Below, in pieces: positions 8,687 through 18,293 of a DNA stretch of 64,000 bases. Source of the DNA: Alteromonas stellipolaris (GTDB taxonomy: Bacteria; Pseudomonadota; Gammaproteobacteria; Enterobacterales; Alteromonadaceae). The stretch is taken from the NCBI RefSeq assembly GCF_001562115.1, contig NZ_CP013926.1:3100001-3164000 (forward strand), written 5' to 3'. How positions within the stretch are numbered: position 1 is the stretch's first letter; each line of letters starts with the position of its first letter. The position numbers and the translations under genes are program-made. The notes beneath the pieces are model-generated. The model worked only from the letters and a program-made list of their open reading frames with translations. It was not told where the DNA came from and did not search any database.

Positions 8687-8959
8687 TTAGTTACAAGCGT
8701 CTTTCAGAGCTTTACCAGCTTTGAAAGAAGGAACTTTCGCCGCTGAAATCTGAATAGTCTCACCAGTTTGTGGATTACGACCACTACGAGCAGAGCGCTC
8801 ACGTACTGAGAAAGTACCGAAACCGACTAGTGCCACTTGGTCACCGTCTTTAAGTGCTGCAGTTACTGAGTCAGTGAATGCATCTAGAGCGCGGCCGGCA
8901 GCTGCTTTTGAAATATCTGCGCCAGCAGCAATTTGGTCGATAAGTTGAGACTTGTTCAC
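8687..8959 (-). CDS. hupB: DNA-binding protein HU-beta
   Basis: Histone-like nucleoid protein that bends DNA as a homo- or heterodimer. It has exactly the family length, 90 residues. The signature [20 protein letters not shown], with the Arg-rich beta-arm and intercalating proline, spans about residues 45-64. The start codon is GTG (8959-8957) with an AAGGGGATC ribosome site upstream. The C-terminal [12 protein letters not shown] is typical apart from an unusual Cys. It lies between lon and ppiD and is bounded by its own promoter and terminator. Confidence 0.97.
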   Translation of the reverse strand: MNKSQLIDQIAAGADISKAAAGRALDAFTDSVTAALKDGDQVALVGFGTFSVRERSARSGRNPQTGETIQISAAKVPSFKAGKALKDACN

Positions 8960-8982
8960 TATTATGATCCCCTTCGATTGTT

Positions 8983-8988
8983 ATTATA
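8983..8988 (-). promoter_or_regulatory. hupB -10 element
   Basis: A perfect TATAAT on the minus strand, about 24 bp before the GTG start, gives a leader of roughly 17 nt. No good -35 is seen at 16-18 bp spacing, so activation or another element may help. The rest of the 303-bp gap up to the lon stop (9263) holds only a 6-bp hairpin, AAGGCT/AGCCTT at 9221-9235, which could be a weak lon 3' end. Confidence 0.55.
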
Positions 8989-9262
8989 CTGTTTGTCCAA
9001 AACGATTTGATTGAACGTTATAGCAAGCTTGATTCTGAACATCAAGCATCTGTCACAATTAATTAACTTTTATTGAATCGCTGCAATCCCTTTTGTGGCA
9101 AGGCTTCAAGCGAATACAAATTAAAGGTAACACAACTCTTGCGACAAGAAAGCCCTATTTTGAAAAAAATAGGCGAATTGACGAAGGTATGCACACTTTT
9201 TAATCAATTATTGCAAATTTAAGGCTGCAAGCCTTTAAAATTAGGACATGCAGCCAACCATT

Positions 9263-11617
9263 TTAGCTTTTCGTCGCAACCTCAAAAGACTCTACTGGCT
9301 CTTGAAGTGCAATATCAAGCACATCATCAATCCACTTTACAGGGTGAATTGATAAATCTTTTTTTACATTTTCTGGAATTTCTTCCAAATCACGTTCATT
9401 TTCTGCTGGAATAACCACCGTTTTAATTCCACCACGGTGCGCAGCTAGTAGCTTTTCTTTCAACCCACCAATGGCTAACACTTCACCACGCAGTGTGATT
9501 TCACCCGTCATGGCCACATCACATTTAACAGGGTTACCCGTTAATGATGACACTAAAGCAGTACACATAGCGATACCAGCACTGGGGCCATCTTTCGGTG
9601 TAGCACCTTCAGGCACGTGCACGTGAATATCGCGTTTTTCATAAAAATCTTCGTTAATACGAAGCTTTTCAGCGCGACTGCGCACAACCGTCATTGCAGC
9701 TTTAATAGATTCCTGCATAACATCACCAAGCGAACCAGTTGATGTCATCTTGCCTTTACCCGGCACAGACGTAGTTTCGATAGTAAGTAAATCACCACCA
9801 ACCTGTGTCCATGCTAATCCAGTAACTTGGCCAATTTGATTGTCTTTATCAGCTTTACCGTAATCGAAACGTTGTACACCTAAGTAATCTTTAAGGTTAT
9901 CTTGGGTCACTGACACTTTATCTTTGCTCTTATTCAGCAAGATATCTTTTACAGCTTTACGACATACCTTAGAAATTTCACGCTCTAAACTACGTACACC
10001 TGCTTCACGGGTATAATACCGAATCATACCAATAATGGCCGACTCGGTAATCTCAAGCTCTTTAGACTTAAGCCCGTTACGTTCCATTTGCTTGCTGATT
10101 AGGTGACGCGTTGCAATATTGAGTTTTTCGTCTTCGGTATAACCAGAAAGACGAATAACTTCCATACGATCAAGTAACGGGCCTGGAATATTCATGCTAT
10201 TCGAGGTAGCCACAAACATCACATCAGATAAGTCGTAATCCACTTCTAAATAGTGGTCACTGAAACTATTATTCTGTTCTGGGTCAAGCACTTCTAGTAA
10301 CGCAGACGCTGGATCACCACGCATATCAGACGACATCTTATCAATTTCATCTAATAGGAAAAGTGGGTTTTTCACCCCTACCTTTGCCATCTTTTGCACT
10401 AGCTTGCCGGGCAATGAGCCAATGTAGGTACGTCTGTGCCCACGAATTTCAGCTTCATCACGCACGCCGCCCAATGCCATACGTACATACTTGCGCCCTG
10501 TCGCTTTCGCAACAGATTGGCCTAGAGAGGTTTTACCTACACCAGGAGGCCCTACAAGACACAAAATGGGTCCTTTAAGCTTCTTAACACGCTGTTGTAC
10601 CGCAAGATATTCTAAAATGCGTTCTTTGACTTTCTCTAAGCCGTAATGGTCTTCATTTAAAACCACTTCAGCGCGAGATAAATCTTTCTTCACTGGGGAG
10701 CGTTTGTTCCACGGTACATTGGTTAGCCACTCAATATAGCTGCGCAACACAGTAGCTTCTGCCGACATAGGCGACATCATCTTAAGCTTTTGGAGCTCAG
10801 ACTTTGCTTTATCTAACGCTTCTTGCGGCATTTTAGCGTCTTCGATTTTCTTCGCTAACGCTTCAAATTCGTCTGGTGCATCATCAAGCTCGCCGAGCTC
10901 TTTTTGAATGGCTTTCATTTGCTCATTCAAATAGTACTCACGCTGACTTTTTTCCATCTGCTTTTTAACACGGGTTCGAATTTTCTTCTCAACCTGTAGC
11001 AAATCGATTTCACCTTCCATCAAGGCCATTAAATACTCAAGGCGTTCGTTCACCCCTTTCATTTCTAGCACTTTCTGTTTTTCGGTGAGTTTAAGCGGCA
11101 TGTGCGCAGCCATGGTATCTGCTAAGCGTGCAGCATCTTCAATACCATTAAGCGACGTAAGTACCTCAGGCGGTATTTTTTTGTTTAGCTTAACATAACC
11201 TTCAAACTGCGATACCGCAGAGCGAATAAGCACTTCTTGCTCGCTCTCATCGATAGCACCGTCTTCAATTTTATTTACGTTAGCAACAAAGAAAGGCTCT
11301 GATTGCTCATAACCTTCAACTTCACCACGCACACTCCCTTCTACTAACACTTTTACCGTGCCGTCAGGTAGTTTCAAAAGTTGAAGAATAGTAGCAATTG
11401 TACCAACGGTATAAATGTCATCGGCATCGGGTTCGTCCACACCGGCGTCTTTCTGGGCCACTAAGAAAATCTGTTTCTCGTTTTCCATTGCCGCTTCAAG
11501 ACAACGGATCGATTTTTCTCGCCCGACGAATAAGGGTATGACCATATGCGGATAAACAACCACGTCCCTTAAGGCAAGCACAGGAATTTCAATGCGATTT
11601 TCTCGCTCAACTGTCAT
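9263..11617 (-). CDS. lon: ATP-dependent protease Lon
   Basis: Cytoplasmic AAA+ serine protease that degrades misfolded proteins and short-lived regulators. At 784 residues it matches the E. coli enzyme. It has an N-terminal LAN substrate domain ([20 protein letters not shown]), a coiled-coil helical region near 200-290, and Walker [10 protein letters not shown] near 353. Walker B is LFLLDEIDK, and the protease block [11 protein letters not shown] carries the catalytic Ser near 675, with the partner Lys downstream. The ATG at 11617 is preceded by AGAGAA. Transcription probably starts from a sigma-32-like promoter about 35-60 bp upstream. It sits between clpX and hupB, as in many gammaproteobacteria. 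Confidence 0.98.
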   Translation of the reverse strand: MTVERENRIEIPVLALRDVVVYPHMVIPLFVGREKSIRCLEAAMENEKQIFLVAQKDAGVDEPDADDIYTVGTIATILQLLKLPDGTVKVLVEGSVRGEVEGYEQSEPFFVANVNKIEDGAIDESEQEVLIRSAVSQFEGYVKLNKKIPPEVLTSLNGIEDAARLADTMAAHMPLKLTEKQKVLEMKGVNERLEYLMALMEGEIDLLQVEKKIRTRVKKQMEKSQREYYLNEQMKAIQKELGELDDAPDEFEALAKKIEDAKMPQEALDKAKSELQKLKMMSPMSAEATVLRSYIEWLTNVPWNKRSPVKKDLSRAEVVLNEDHYGLEKVKERILEYLAVQQRVKKLKGPILCLVGPPGVGKTSLGQSVAKATGRKYVRMALGGVRDEAEIRGHRRTYIGSLPGKLVQKMAKVGVKNPLFLLDEIDKMSSDMRGDPASALLEVLDPEQNNSFSDHYLEVDYDLSDVMFVATSNSMNIPGPLLDRMEVIRLSGYTEDEKLNIATRHLISKQMERNGLKSKELEITESAIIGMIRYYTREAGVRSLEREISKVCRKAVKDILLNKSKDKVSVTQDNLKDYLGVQRFDYGKADKDNQIGQVTGLAWTQVGGDLLTIETTSVPGKGKMTSTGSLGDVMQESIKAAMTVVRSRAEKLRINEDFYEKRDIHVHVPEGATPKDGPSAGIAMCTALVSSLTGNPVKCDVAMTGEITLRGEVLAIGGLKEKLLAAHRGGIKTVVIPAENERDLEEIPENVKKDLSIHPVKWIDDVLDIALQEPVESFEVATKS

Positions 11618-11649
11618 ACGTGTTCTCTATTAGTTAGCATTGTCGTTTG

Positions 11650-11678
11650 ATATGGGGATGCTAGCGCAAAGTTCAAAT
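11650..11678 (-). promoter_or_regulatory. Sigma-32 (heat-shock) promoter of lon
   Basis: On the minus strand, TTTGAAC (11677-11671) is followed after 13 bp by CCCCATAT (11657-11650). The known sigma-32 consensus is CTTGAAA, 13-15 bp, CCCCATNT, so the -10 matches completely and the -35 at most positions. The predicted start of transcription gives a leader of about 25 nt to the lon ATG. The rest of the 407-bp gap 11618-12024 holds only the clpX terminator and AT-rich sequence with no gene. Confidence 0.8.
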
Positions 11679-11983
11679 AAAACATTATTAATGTACGTAA
11701 ATTCGCTGCTTTCCCTGCTTTTCTTTACCATTATCGATTTTAGACCGTATGGCAACAGTTTGTTGCCGAATCTATCAGAAAGGATAGGTTAAACGAGTTC
11801 GTTTGCTTAAATAACCAGCAAGTTGGGTTTTAAAAGGCAGAAAAAAGCTGATTCACACCCTATTGGAATGCGTAAAATTTTAGTATCACGTTACGAATTT
11901 GAAAGGAAAAACTCTTAATGTTGAGTTTGAACTTGAGAATAGCAGTACCTAATGCAGAAATTATTTTTACGCTTTTAGAAAAC

Positions 11984-12010
11984 AAAAAAGGTCCCGAAGG
12001 ACCTTTTTTT
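11984..12010 (-). terminator. clpPX operon terminator
   Basis: GGTCC (11990-11994), tetraloop CGAA, GGACC (11999-12003), with A-run 11984-11989 and T-run 12004-12010. It is the minus-strand terminator right after the clpX stop. The flanks make it bidirectional. Confidence 0.85.
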
Positions 12011-12024
12011 AAACGTAAAACAGC

Positions 12025-13302
12025 TTACTCAGAAGCCGCTTTCTTATCTGTATTGTCGTAGATTAAAATAGGTTTTGATTCGCCGCGAATAACGGTTTCA
12101 TCAATAACTACTTTGCTTACATCTACCGCAGACGGTAATTCGTACATGGTATCAAGCAAAACAGCTTCAACAATTGAACGAAGACCACGGGCACCGGTTT
12201 TACGATCCATCGCCTTTTTAGCGATAGCGTGCAATGCGTCGTCACGGAACTCAAGTTCCACATCTTCCATATCAAATAATGCTGAGTACTGCTTCGTAAT
12301 CGCATTCTTAGGCTCTTTAAGAATTTGAATCAAGGCTTCTTCATTCAATTCTTCAAGGCTAGTTACCACAGGTAGACGACCGATAAATTCAGGAATTAAT
12401 CCGTATTTAACCAAGTCTTGTGGTTCTACTTGCTTGAACAACTCGCTTATTTGCGCAGTGTTTTCAGATTTAGACTTAACAGCCGCACCAAATCCAATAC
12501 CTGTGCCCTTTTGTGCACGTTGTTCAATAACCTTATCTAGGCCAGCGAACGCACCACCACAAATAAACAGAATCTTAGAGGTATCTACCTGTAAAAATTC
12601 TTGCTGTGGATGCTTACGACCACCTTGCGGAGGAACTGAGGCAACCGTGCCCTCAATAAGCTTAAGCAATGCTTGCTGTACACCTTCACCCGAAACGTCA
12701 CGAGTAATAGATGGGTTGTCTGATTTACGAGAAATTTTATCAATTTCATCAATATAAACAATGCCGCGTTGGGCTTTTTCTACATCGTAATCACATTTTT
12801 GCAGAAGCTTTTGAATGATGTTTTCAACATCTTCACCCACATAACCGGCTTCGGTTAACGTAGTTGCATCTGCCATAGTGAAAGGAACGTCAAGCAAACG
12901 TGCAAGGGTTTCTGCCAGTAATGTTTTACCACTACCCGTTGGACCGATAAGTAGGATATTACTCTTACCAAGCTCCACACCATCGTGCACATCACCGTTA
13001 CGCAAACGTTTGTAATGGTTATACACCGCTACAGACAATACTTTTTTGGCGTGCTCTTGACCGATAACGTAGTCATCTAAGTGTGCATGGATTTCATTTG
13101 GCTTTGGTAAAGCATCCTGCTTTTGCTTAGGCGCGATTTCCTTGATTTCTTCGCGAATGATATCGTTACATAACTCAACACACTCATCGCAAATAAATAC
13201 CGACGGGCCTGCTATTAACTTTCTTACTTCGTGTTGGCTTTTGCCACAAAACGAGCAGTACAGTAACTTGTTATCACCGTCACCGCTTTGTTTATCACTC
13301 AT
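12025..13302 (-). CDS. clpX: ATP-dependent Clp protease ATP-binding subunit ClpX
   Basis: AAA+ unfoldase that recognises tagged proteins and feeds them to ClpP. The protein is 425 residues from the ATG at 13302, which has GAGG 8 nt upstream and gives the canonical MSDK start. An in-frame start 12 codons earlier has no such support. Domains: a zinc-binding dimerisation domain with CSFC and CDEC (about residues 14-40), Walker A GPTGSGKT near 120, Walker [10 protein letters not shown], and the ClpP-docking IGF loop in [10 protein letters not shown]. The pore loop GYVGEDV is present. It follows clpP by 78 bp without a terminator, so the two are co-transcribed. Confidence 0.98.
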   Translation of the reverse strand: MSDKQSGDGDNKLLYCSFCGKSQHEVRKLIAGPSVFICDECVELCNDIIREEIKEIAPKQKQDALPKPNEIHAHLDDYVIGQEHAKKVLSVAVYNHYKRLRNGDVHDGVELGKSNILLIGPTGSGKTLLAETLARLLDVPFTMADATTLTEAGYVGEDVENIIQKLLQKCDYDVEKAQRGIVYIDEIDKISRKSDNPSITRDVSGEGVQQALLKLIEGTVASVPPQGGRKHPQQEFLQVDTSKILFICGGAFAGLDKVIEQRAQKGTGIGFGAAVKSKSENTAQISELFKQVEPQDLVKYGLIPEFIGRLPVVTSLEELNEEALIQILKEPKNAITKQYSALFDMEDVELEFRDDALHAIAKKAMDRKTGARGLRSIVEAVLLDTMYELPSAVDVSKVVIDETVIRGESKPILIYDNTDKKAASE

Positions 13303-13380
13303 TACTATTGCCTCTGCCTTGCCTGAACCGAAAACCAAATCGTGCCAAGCACTAGTTCAGGTCTACTATATATAACTATA

Positions 13381-14010
13381 CTACTTAGTTGCAGCCGCGT
13401 CAGATCGATTTGTCATAACTTGGTCGATCAAGCCGTATTCTTTGGCTTCAGTTGCACTAAGGAAGTTGTCACGATCGGTGTCGTGGGCAACTTTTTCGTA
13501 ATCTTGTCCAGTGTGTTGCGCCATTAAGCGGTTTAACTTCTCTTTAATAGACAGGATTTCTTTCGCATGAATTTCAAAATCTGATGCTTGACCTTGGAAA
13601 CCACCCAAAGGTTGGTGAATCATCACGCGAGAATTTGGTAAACAGTAACGCTTACCTTTAGCACCACCAGATAGCAAAAACGCTCCCATGCTAGCCGCTT
13701 GACCTACACATACTGTGCTTACGTCTGGCTTGATGAAATTCATGGTGTCGTAAATTGCCATACCTGCAGTTACAGAACCGCCAGGTGAATTGATATAAAG
13801 GAAAATGTCTTTTTCTGGATTTTCAGCTTCCAAAAATAGCATTTGAGCCACAATCAGGTTGGCCATGTGGTCTTCTACCTGCCCTACTAAGAAAATAACA
13901 TTTTCTTTCAATAGACGAGAATAGATGTCGTACGAACGTTCACCTTTGGAAGTCTGTTCAACTACCATAGGAACAAGTGCATTCATTGGATCAAATGGGG
14001 TATTAGTCAT
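13381..14010 (-). CDS. clpP: ATP-dependent Clp protease proteolytic subunit ClpP
   Basis: Serine protease that forms the tetradecameric chamber used by ClpX and ClpA. It has 209 residues including a short N-terminal propeptide (a [14 protein letters not shown] processing region). The triad is visible: Ser in [11 protein letters not shown], His in VMIHQPLGG and Asp in DTDRDNF. It is transcribed toward clpX. A strong terminator lies between tig and clpP, so clpP needs a promoter that starts inside or just beyond that hairpin. TTGACT then TTAAAT at 18-bp spacing upstream on the minus strand is a possible but unconvincing candidate. Confidence 0.98.
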   Translation of the reverse strand: MTNTPFDPMNALVPMVVEQTSKGERSYDIYSRLLKENVIFLVGQVEDHMANLIVAQMLFLEAENPEKDIFLYINSPGGSVTAGMAIYDTMNFIKPDVSTVCVGQAASMGAFLLSGGAKGKRYCLPNSRVMIHQPLGGFQGQASDFEIHAKEILSIKEKLNRLMAQHTGQDYEKVAHDTDRDNFLSATEAKEYGLIDQVMTNRSDAAATK

Positions 14011-14029
14011 AGCTACCTTGATTATCTAG

Positions 14030-14067
14030 CGTTAAAAACAAAAATGCTCGGAAGGCTCCGAGCATTT
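14030..14067 (-). terminator. tig terminator / tig-clpP attenuator
   Basis: AAATGCTCGGA (14042-14052), loop AGGC, TCCGAGCATTT (14057-14067). On the minus strand the stem is followed by a T-rich tail (TTTTTGTTTTT with the end of the stem). It is a strong intrinsic terminator only 20-30 bp before the clpP start, so clpP expression depends on read-through or on an initiation site very near the hairpin. Confidence 0.85.
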
Positions 14068-14108
14068 AAGCAGTTGCTGACAGGTGAAGTCAATCAGACA
14101 GTAAAAAA

Positions 14109-15413
14109 TTACGCCTGTTTGTTCATAACCTCGTCAAAAGCTTTAGTTACTTCGGTAACTTTAGCTTGCTCAAGTACCCACTCAACCGCCTGCTCTTCTA
14201 GTGCAACGTTTTGCATTTGCTGCATAAGCTCTTGGTTGTTGTTGTAATATTCTACAACTTCTTGAGGGTCTTCATACGCAGAAGCAGCAGTTTCGATCAT
14301 CTCGTTTACTTTTGCTTCGTCAGCTTTAAGTTCGTTTTGTTTAATTACTTCACCTAATAATAGGCCAATTGAAACACGACGCTTGGCATTATCGGTAAAT
14401 AATTCAGCTGGCAGCTCTGGAAGGTTTTGACCACCGCCCTGTTGGCTGAAACGCTGTTTAGCTTGTTCACGTAAAGCGTTAACTTCTTGGTCGATAAGTG
14501 CTTGAGGAATATCAAGCTCGTTAGCGTCAACCAATTTAGCAATAACGTCTTCTTTAACCTGAGTTTTAAGTGTTTGATCTAGCTCGCGTTGCATGTTCTT
14601 ACGAACTTCAGCTTTAAGCGCATCAACACCACCTTCCTGAACACCGAACAAGGTAGCAAACTCTTCGTCAACTTTAGGAAGTGACTGGCCTTCTACTTTT
14701 TTCACTGTTACTTGGAATACCGCATCTTTACCTTTAAGGTTTTCTGCGTGGTAATCTTCAGGGAAAGCAACTTCTACTGTTACTTCTTCGCCCGCTTTCG
14801 CGCCAACAAGTGGCTTCTCGAAACCTGGGATCATGCGATCTTGACCTAGTTCAAGTTCGAAATCTTCAGCTTTTCCGCCTTCAAATTCTTCACCGTCGAT
14901 AGAGCCAACGAAATCGATAACAACTTTATCGTCTTTCTTCGCTTTACGTTTAACTTCTTTCCAAGAAGCGTGTTGCTTCTGTAGCGTTACCATCATGTTA
15001 TCAAGATCTTCGTCAGTAATTTCTACTACTGGCTTTTCAATTTCGATATCGTTGATGCCTTTAACTTCTACTTCTGGATACACTTCAAAAGAAGCAACAA
15101 ATTCCAAATCCTGACCATCTTCATCTTTAGTCAGTTCGAAATTAGGCATACCAGCTGGTTGAATTTTTTCTTGAACGATAGCCTGGTAGAAGTTTTGCTG
15201 CATTACATCACCAGCAATTTCTTGACGCACTGCTTGGCCGAAACGCTTTTTGATTACGCTTACTGGTACCTTGCCTGGGCGGAAACCGTTGATTCGTTGC
15301 GTTTTCGCCAATTGCTGTAGGCGAGATTTAACAGCTGAATCAATAGCGTCAGCTGGAACGGTGATAGTAAGACGGCGTTCTAAACCCTGGGTCGTCTCGA
15401 CTGAAACTTGCAT
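14109..15413 (-). CDS. tig: Trigger factor
   Basis: Ribosome-associated chaperone with peptidyl-prolyl isomerase activity that meets nascent chains at the exit tunnel. The 434-residue protein has the full three-domain layout. The N-terminal ribosome-binding domain carries the signature GFRPGKVP near residues 44-51. The FKBP-like domain spans about 155-245 ([17 protein letters not shown] and [15 protein letters not shown]). The rest is the helical C-terminal substrate-binding arms. It is the first gene of the tig-clpP-clpX-lon-hupB-ppiD cluster. Confidence 0.97.
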   Translation of the reverse strand: MQVSVETTQGLERRLTITVPADAIDSAVKSRLQQLAKTQRINGFRPGKVPVSVIKKRFGQAVRQEIAGDVMQQNFYQAIVQEKIQPAGMPNFELTKDEDGQDLEFVASFEVYPEVEVKGINDIEIEKPVVEITDEDLDNMMVTLQKQHASWKEVKRKAKKDDKVVIDFVGSIDGEEFEGGKAEDFELELGQDRMIPGFEKPLVGAKAGEEVTVEVAFPEDYHAENLKGKDAVFQVTVKKVEGQSLPKVDEEFATLFGVQEGGVDALKAEVRKNMQRELDQTLKTQVKEDVIAKLVDANELDIPQALIDQEVNALREQAKQRFSQQGGGQNLPELPAELFTDNAKRRVSIGLLLGEVIKQNELKADEAKVNEMIETAASAYEDPQEVVEYYNNNQELMQQMQNVALEEQAVEWVLEQAKVTEVTKAFDEVMNKQA

Positions 15414-15595
15414 TATATTACCTCAACTTTACGCTTATTTAAGCGCTTTGTTCTCAATCCCCTCTCCCGTCATGCCTATTTGGCATATCACACCGGGGTA
15501 GAGGTCGTTTCCGACGTTTGCACTAACAAAACACCACACAATACAGTGTTAATCGCGTATTTGTTACAAACATACGAGTTAAAAAAAGACGCCGT

Positions 15596-15624
15596 AGTAT
15601 ACAGTCGCAGAGAACCAGAGTCGA
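15596..15624 (-). promoter_or_regulatory. Candidate sigma-70 promoter of tig
   Basis: TCGACT (minus, 15624-15619), a 17-bp spacer, then TATACT (15601-15596); 4 of 6 and 5 of 6 consensus matches. It implies a leader of about 180 nt containing a small hairpin, ATGCC/GGCAT (15472-15476 and 15482-15486). No gene is seen in the 320 bp between tig and the tRNA cluster. Confidence 0.5.
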
Positions 15625-15733
15625 GAGGGAAACACAAGTTTGTAACACGCTTTTGAACGATAAGTGTGCAAATAGATAGAAAAAGAGATTTAAAAAGAAA
15701 TTTTACAAGGAAATATATAGAGGATAGAGTAAA

Positions 15734-15810
15734 TGGTCGGTGAGATAGGATTTGAACCTACGACCCCTTGTACCCAAAACAAGTGCGCTACCAAGCTGCG
15801 CCACTCACCG
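15734..15810 (-). tRNA. tRNA-Pro (TGG), second copy in the operon
   Basis: A 77-nt cloverleaf on the minus strand with encoded CCA, anticodon TGG in the loop TTTGGGT, and a normal T-arm (GGTTCAAATCC). It is the last tRNA of the transcript and identical over all 77 nt to the first (16245-16321). Confidence 0.97.
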
Positions 15811-15876
15811 ACAATATTACTACATTAGCGCTAAAGAAAGCACTTACAACAGCTTTTGTAAAAAAAGCTTAAAATA

Positions 15877-15961
15877 TGGTGCGGAAGGAGAGACTTGAAC
15901 TCTCACGCCGTGAAGCACTGGAACCTAAATCCAGCGTGTCTACCAATTCCACCACTCCCGC
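15877..15961 (-). tRNA. tRNA-Leu (TAG)
   Basis: An 85-nt class II tRNA with a long variable arm and encoded CCA. The anticodon is TAG in loop TTTAGGT. The acceptor stem GCGGGAG/CTTCCGC pairs with one G-T wobble. Confidence 0.96.
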
Positions 15962-15968
15962 GAAAAAG

Positions 15969-16045
15969 TGGGGTGGACGATGGGGCTCGAACCCACGACA
16001 ACCGGAATCACAATCCGGGGCTCTACCAACTGAGCTACGCCCACC
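15969..16045 (-). tRNA. tRNA-His (GTG)
   Basis: A 77-nt tRNA with encoded CCA, anticodon GTG inside GGATTGTGATTCC, and the extra 5' G (G-1) encoded, as expected for histidine tRNA. Confidence 0.97.
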
Positions 16046-16142
16046 ACTGATGGTGCTTGCAATAAATAAACATGTTGAATTGATAGTACATGTTTACCTT
16101 TAAAGATTCGACCAATCCGAATCAGGTCCTACCTGACTCGCA

Positions 16143-16219
<77 letters not shown>

Positions 16220-16244
16220 TCGGCGAATCTTCGCTTGCAAAAAA

Positions 16245-16321
16245 TGGTCGGTGAGATAGGATTTGAACCTACGACCCCTTGTACCCAAAACAAGTGCGCT
16301 ACCAAGCTGCGCCACTCACCG
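16245..16321 (-). tRNA. tRNA-Pro (TGG), first copy in the operon
   Basis: A 77-nt tRNA with encoded CCA and anticodon TGG, promoter-proximal in the five-tRNA operon and identical to the distal copy at 15734. The order of transcription is Pro-Arg-His-Leu-Pro. Confidence 0.97.
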
Positions 16322-16375
16322 ACTGTGTAACGATACGTTTGAAGCAATTTGCGTCTGTGCCGTTACGGGGTGCGA

Positions 16376-16404
16376 ATATTACTGAGAAGACCCCACCTCG
16401 TCAA
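16376..16404 (-). promoter_or_regulatory. Promoter of the tRNA operon, stringent type
   Basis: TTGACG (16404-16399), exactly 17 bp, TAATAT (16381-16376), then a GC-rich discriminator (TCGCACCCC). Near-consensus hexamers with a GC-rich discriminator are the mark of growth-rate and ppGpp-controlled stable-RNA promoters. It lies 55 bp before the first tRNA. Confidence 0.8.
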
Positions 16405-16442
16405 ACACTTTTTTAAATAAAATATTCAACCGCTCATAAAGC

Positions 16443-16481
16443 GCCCATAAATGTGCTTTTTTGAGCACTTTGGGCATTTTT
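16443..16481 (+). terminator. Imperfect hairpin with T-run, role unclear
   Basis: GCCC...GTGC (16443-16456) pairs imperfectly with GCAC...GGGC (16465-16475) and is followed by ATTTTTC. It resembles a plus-strand terminator but no plus-strand gene lies upstream. The remainder of the 387-bp gap between the tRNAs and folD contains the two divergent promoters and no gene. Confidence 0.3.
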
Positions 16482-16673
16482 CAAGCTAACCGAAACTCAA
16501 AAACCTATTATTTAATCCAATCCCGAAGGTAGAACACGAGTTTACTCATGGTAGACATTTTTATTATTTATCGAAATTTACCTTATATAAGCGCAAATCT
16601 TTTTAAACTTTTTGCGATTTACAGTATTTGTGTGTTTCTACTGGTCGCCACATGCTGTTTTATGAAACAATAA

Positions 16674-16701
16674 TTAGCACTTAATGACCACACATTATAA
16701 T
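16674..16701 (+). promoter_or_regulatory. folD promoter, predicting a leaderless mRNA
   Basis: TTAGCA (16674-16679), a 16-bp spacer, and a perfect TATAAT (16696-16701) only 7 nt before the folD ATG (16709). Transcription would start at about 16708, on or one base before the A of ATG. No Shine-Dalgarno sequence is present. Confidence 0.6.
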
Positions 16702-16708
16702 CACTTCT

Positions 16709-17563
16709 ATGACAGCTCATTTAATTGACGGCAAATTAATTGCCAAACAAGTTCGCCAGCACGTTGCTTCTTATGTAGATTCACTTATTGACGCGAAGAA
16801 ACGTCAACCTGGATTAGCCGTTGTGTTAGTCGGCAGCGATGCCGCCTCACAAGTCTATGTTTCTAACAAACGAAAAGCGTGTGATGAAGTGGGGTTTGTA
16901 TCTCGCTCTTTTGATTTACCCGCCGATACTACAGAAAGCGAATTGTTAGCACTTGTTGACCAATTAAATGACGACAAGGAAATAGACGGTATTTTAGTGC
17001 AGTTGCCCTTACCTGCCGGTTTGAATGCAGAAAAAGTATTAGAGCGCATTCACCCCCATAAAGATGTAGATGGTTTTCATCCTTATAATATAGGTAGATT
17101 GGCACAACGTATTCCAGCGCTTCGCCCCTGTACTCCGAAAGGTATCATGACCATGATTGAGGCCACTAAGCGACCAGTGAAAGGACTAGACGCTGTGATT
17201 GTGGGAGCCTCTAATATTGTGGGCCGCCCAATGAGCTTAGAATTATTGCTTGCTGGTTGTACGGTTACTACTTGTCATAAATTTACACAAGATTTAAAAG
17301 CCCATGTCAGTCGTGCAGACCTTCTTGTGGTTGCGGTAGGTAAACCAAACTTTATTCCTGGCGACTGGATTAAGCCTGGCGCTATTGTTATCGATGTAGG
17401 TATTAACCGTGTGAGTGATGGTTCATTAGTTGGTGACGTGGATTTTGAGCCTGCCAAACAACGTGCAGGATGGATTACCCCAGTGCCTGGTGGTGTGGGC
17501 CCCATGACAGTCGCTAGCTTAATAGAAAATACCTTAGAAGCTTACGTTAAATACCACTCTTAA
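16709..17563 (+). CDS. folD: Bifunctional methylenetetrahydrofolate dehydrogenase/cyclohydrolase
   Basis: Cytoplasmic one-carbon enzyme interconverting 5,10-methylene-, methenyl- and 10-formyl-tetrahydrofolate with NADP+. It has 284 residues, as usual for FolD. The catalytic-lysine block [13 protein letters not shown] lies near residues 50-62, GILVQLPLP near 98, a Rossmann motif [10 protein letters not shown] near 165, and the C-terminal signature [10 protein letters not shown] near 263. The first ATG matches known FolD N-termini, yet it has no ribosome site and sits 7 nt after a TATAAT. The DUF1415 gene begins 9 nt after its stop and is probably co-transcribed. Confidence 0.97.
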   Translation: MTAHLIDGKLIAKQVRQHVASYVDSLIDAKKRQPGLAVVLVGSDAASQVYVSNKRKACDEVGFVSRSFDLPADTTESELLALVDQLNDDKEIDGILVQLPLPAGLNAEKVLERIHPHKDVDGFHPYNIGRLAQRIPALRPCTPKGIMTMIEATKRPVKGLDAVIVGASNIVGRPMSLELLLAGCTVTTCHKFTQDLKAHVSRADLLVVAVGKPNFIPGDWIKPGAIVIDVGINRVSDGSLVGDVDFEPAKQRAGWITPVPGGVGPMTVASLIENTLEAYVKYHS

Positions 17564-17572
17564 GTTGAAATC

Positions 17573-18136
17573 GTGAACGATACACATCTTATAGAAGCCA
17601 CAATGCGTTGGGTTGATGACATTGTCATCAACCACAACTTTTGCCCCTTTGCCGGTTTCGTACGCCAACCTAGCCAAATTCACTGTGTCGTGGTTAATGG
17701 GGATGCTGGCGATGTTATTGCCTCGCTTTTCGATGAGTGTAAACGTTTAGACGAACAAGACGATATTGCCACTACCCTCATTATTGCGCCCTCATCGTCT
17801 ACAGCTTCCTTTGATGACTACCTAGATGTATTGGCGATATGTGAACGTATGCTATCTGATTGGGGGTATACGGGCGTGTATCAACTTGCCAGTTTTCATC
17901 CTGACTACCAGTTTGATGGCGAAGCGAAAGACAGCGTAGCAAATTATACCAACCGCTCTCCCTACCCTTTACTTCATTTAATTCGCGAGCGTGATATTGC
18001 CCGCTATATGAAAAACGAAGATGATGCAGAGAAAATTTACACGCACAATATTGCCAAAGCTAATGAACTAGGCTGCCCTTATTTTGAAAAAGCATTGAAT
18101 GAGATGCGATGCGCTAAAAATAAAAACGGCCTGTAA
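17573..18136 (+). CDS. DUF1415-family protein
   Basis: A 187-residue soluble protein of the DUF1415 family, whose function is not known to me. Conserved-looking blocks are NFCPFA near residues 22-27 (a Cys near the N-terminus), ASFHPDYQFDG near 105-115 and NYTNRSPYPLLHLIRE near 124-139. These dense Asn, His and Tyr motifs suggest an enzyme active site (inference). It starts with GTG at 17573, 9 nt after folD, and lacks a clear ribosome site, so translational coupling is likely. Its stop codon lies inside a GGCCTGTA/TACAGGCC hairpin. Confidence 0.85.
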   Translation: MNDTHLIEATMRWVDDIVINHNFCPFAGFVRQPSQIHCVVVNGDAGDVIASLFDECKRLDEQDDIATTLIIAPSSSTASFDDYLDVLAICERMLSDWGYTGVYQLASFHPDYQFDGEAKDSVANYTNRSPYPLLHLIRERDIARYMKNEDDAEKIYTHNIAKANELGCPYFEKALNEMRCAKNKNGL

Positions 18137-18147
18137 AAATACAGGCC
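18128..18147 (+). other. Hairpin overlapping the DUF1415 stop codon
   Basis: GGCCTGTA (18128-18135), loop AAAA, TACAGGCC (18140-18147). The stop TAA is at 18134-18136. No T-run follows, so it is more likely an mRNA 3'-end structure than an intrinsic terminator. A second 8-bp inverted repeat, GGTTCAAG/CTTGAACC, lies at 18205-18212 and 18221-18228 in the leader of trmO. Confidence 0.5.
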
Positions 18148-18293
18148 AAAGGGTTTGATTGGGTCCAGGGATGCCAAATACGGCCGCCCCAGATGTCCGT
18201 AATTGGTTCAAGGTTTTAAACTTGAACCCGTACTCTACGTAAACTATGTGAGAATTTTATGACAGTGCGCTATGCAAATGGGATTTTACGGTA

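Noticed and set aside
13985..14010. A sigma-32-like -10 (CCCCATTT) at the start of clpP
   Set aside because: It lies inside the first codons of clpP and has no TTGAAA-type -35 at 13-15 bp.
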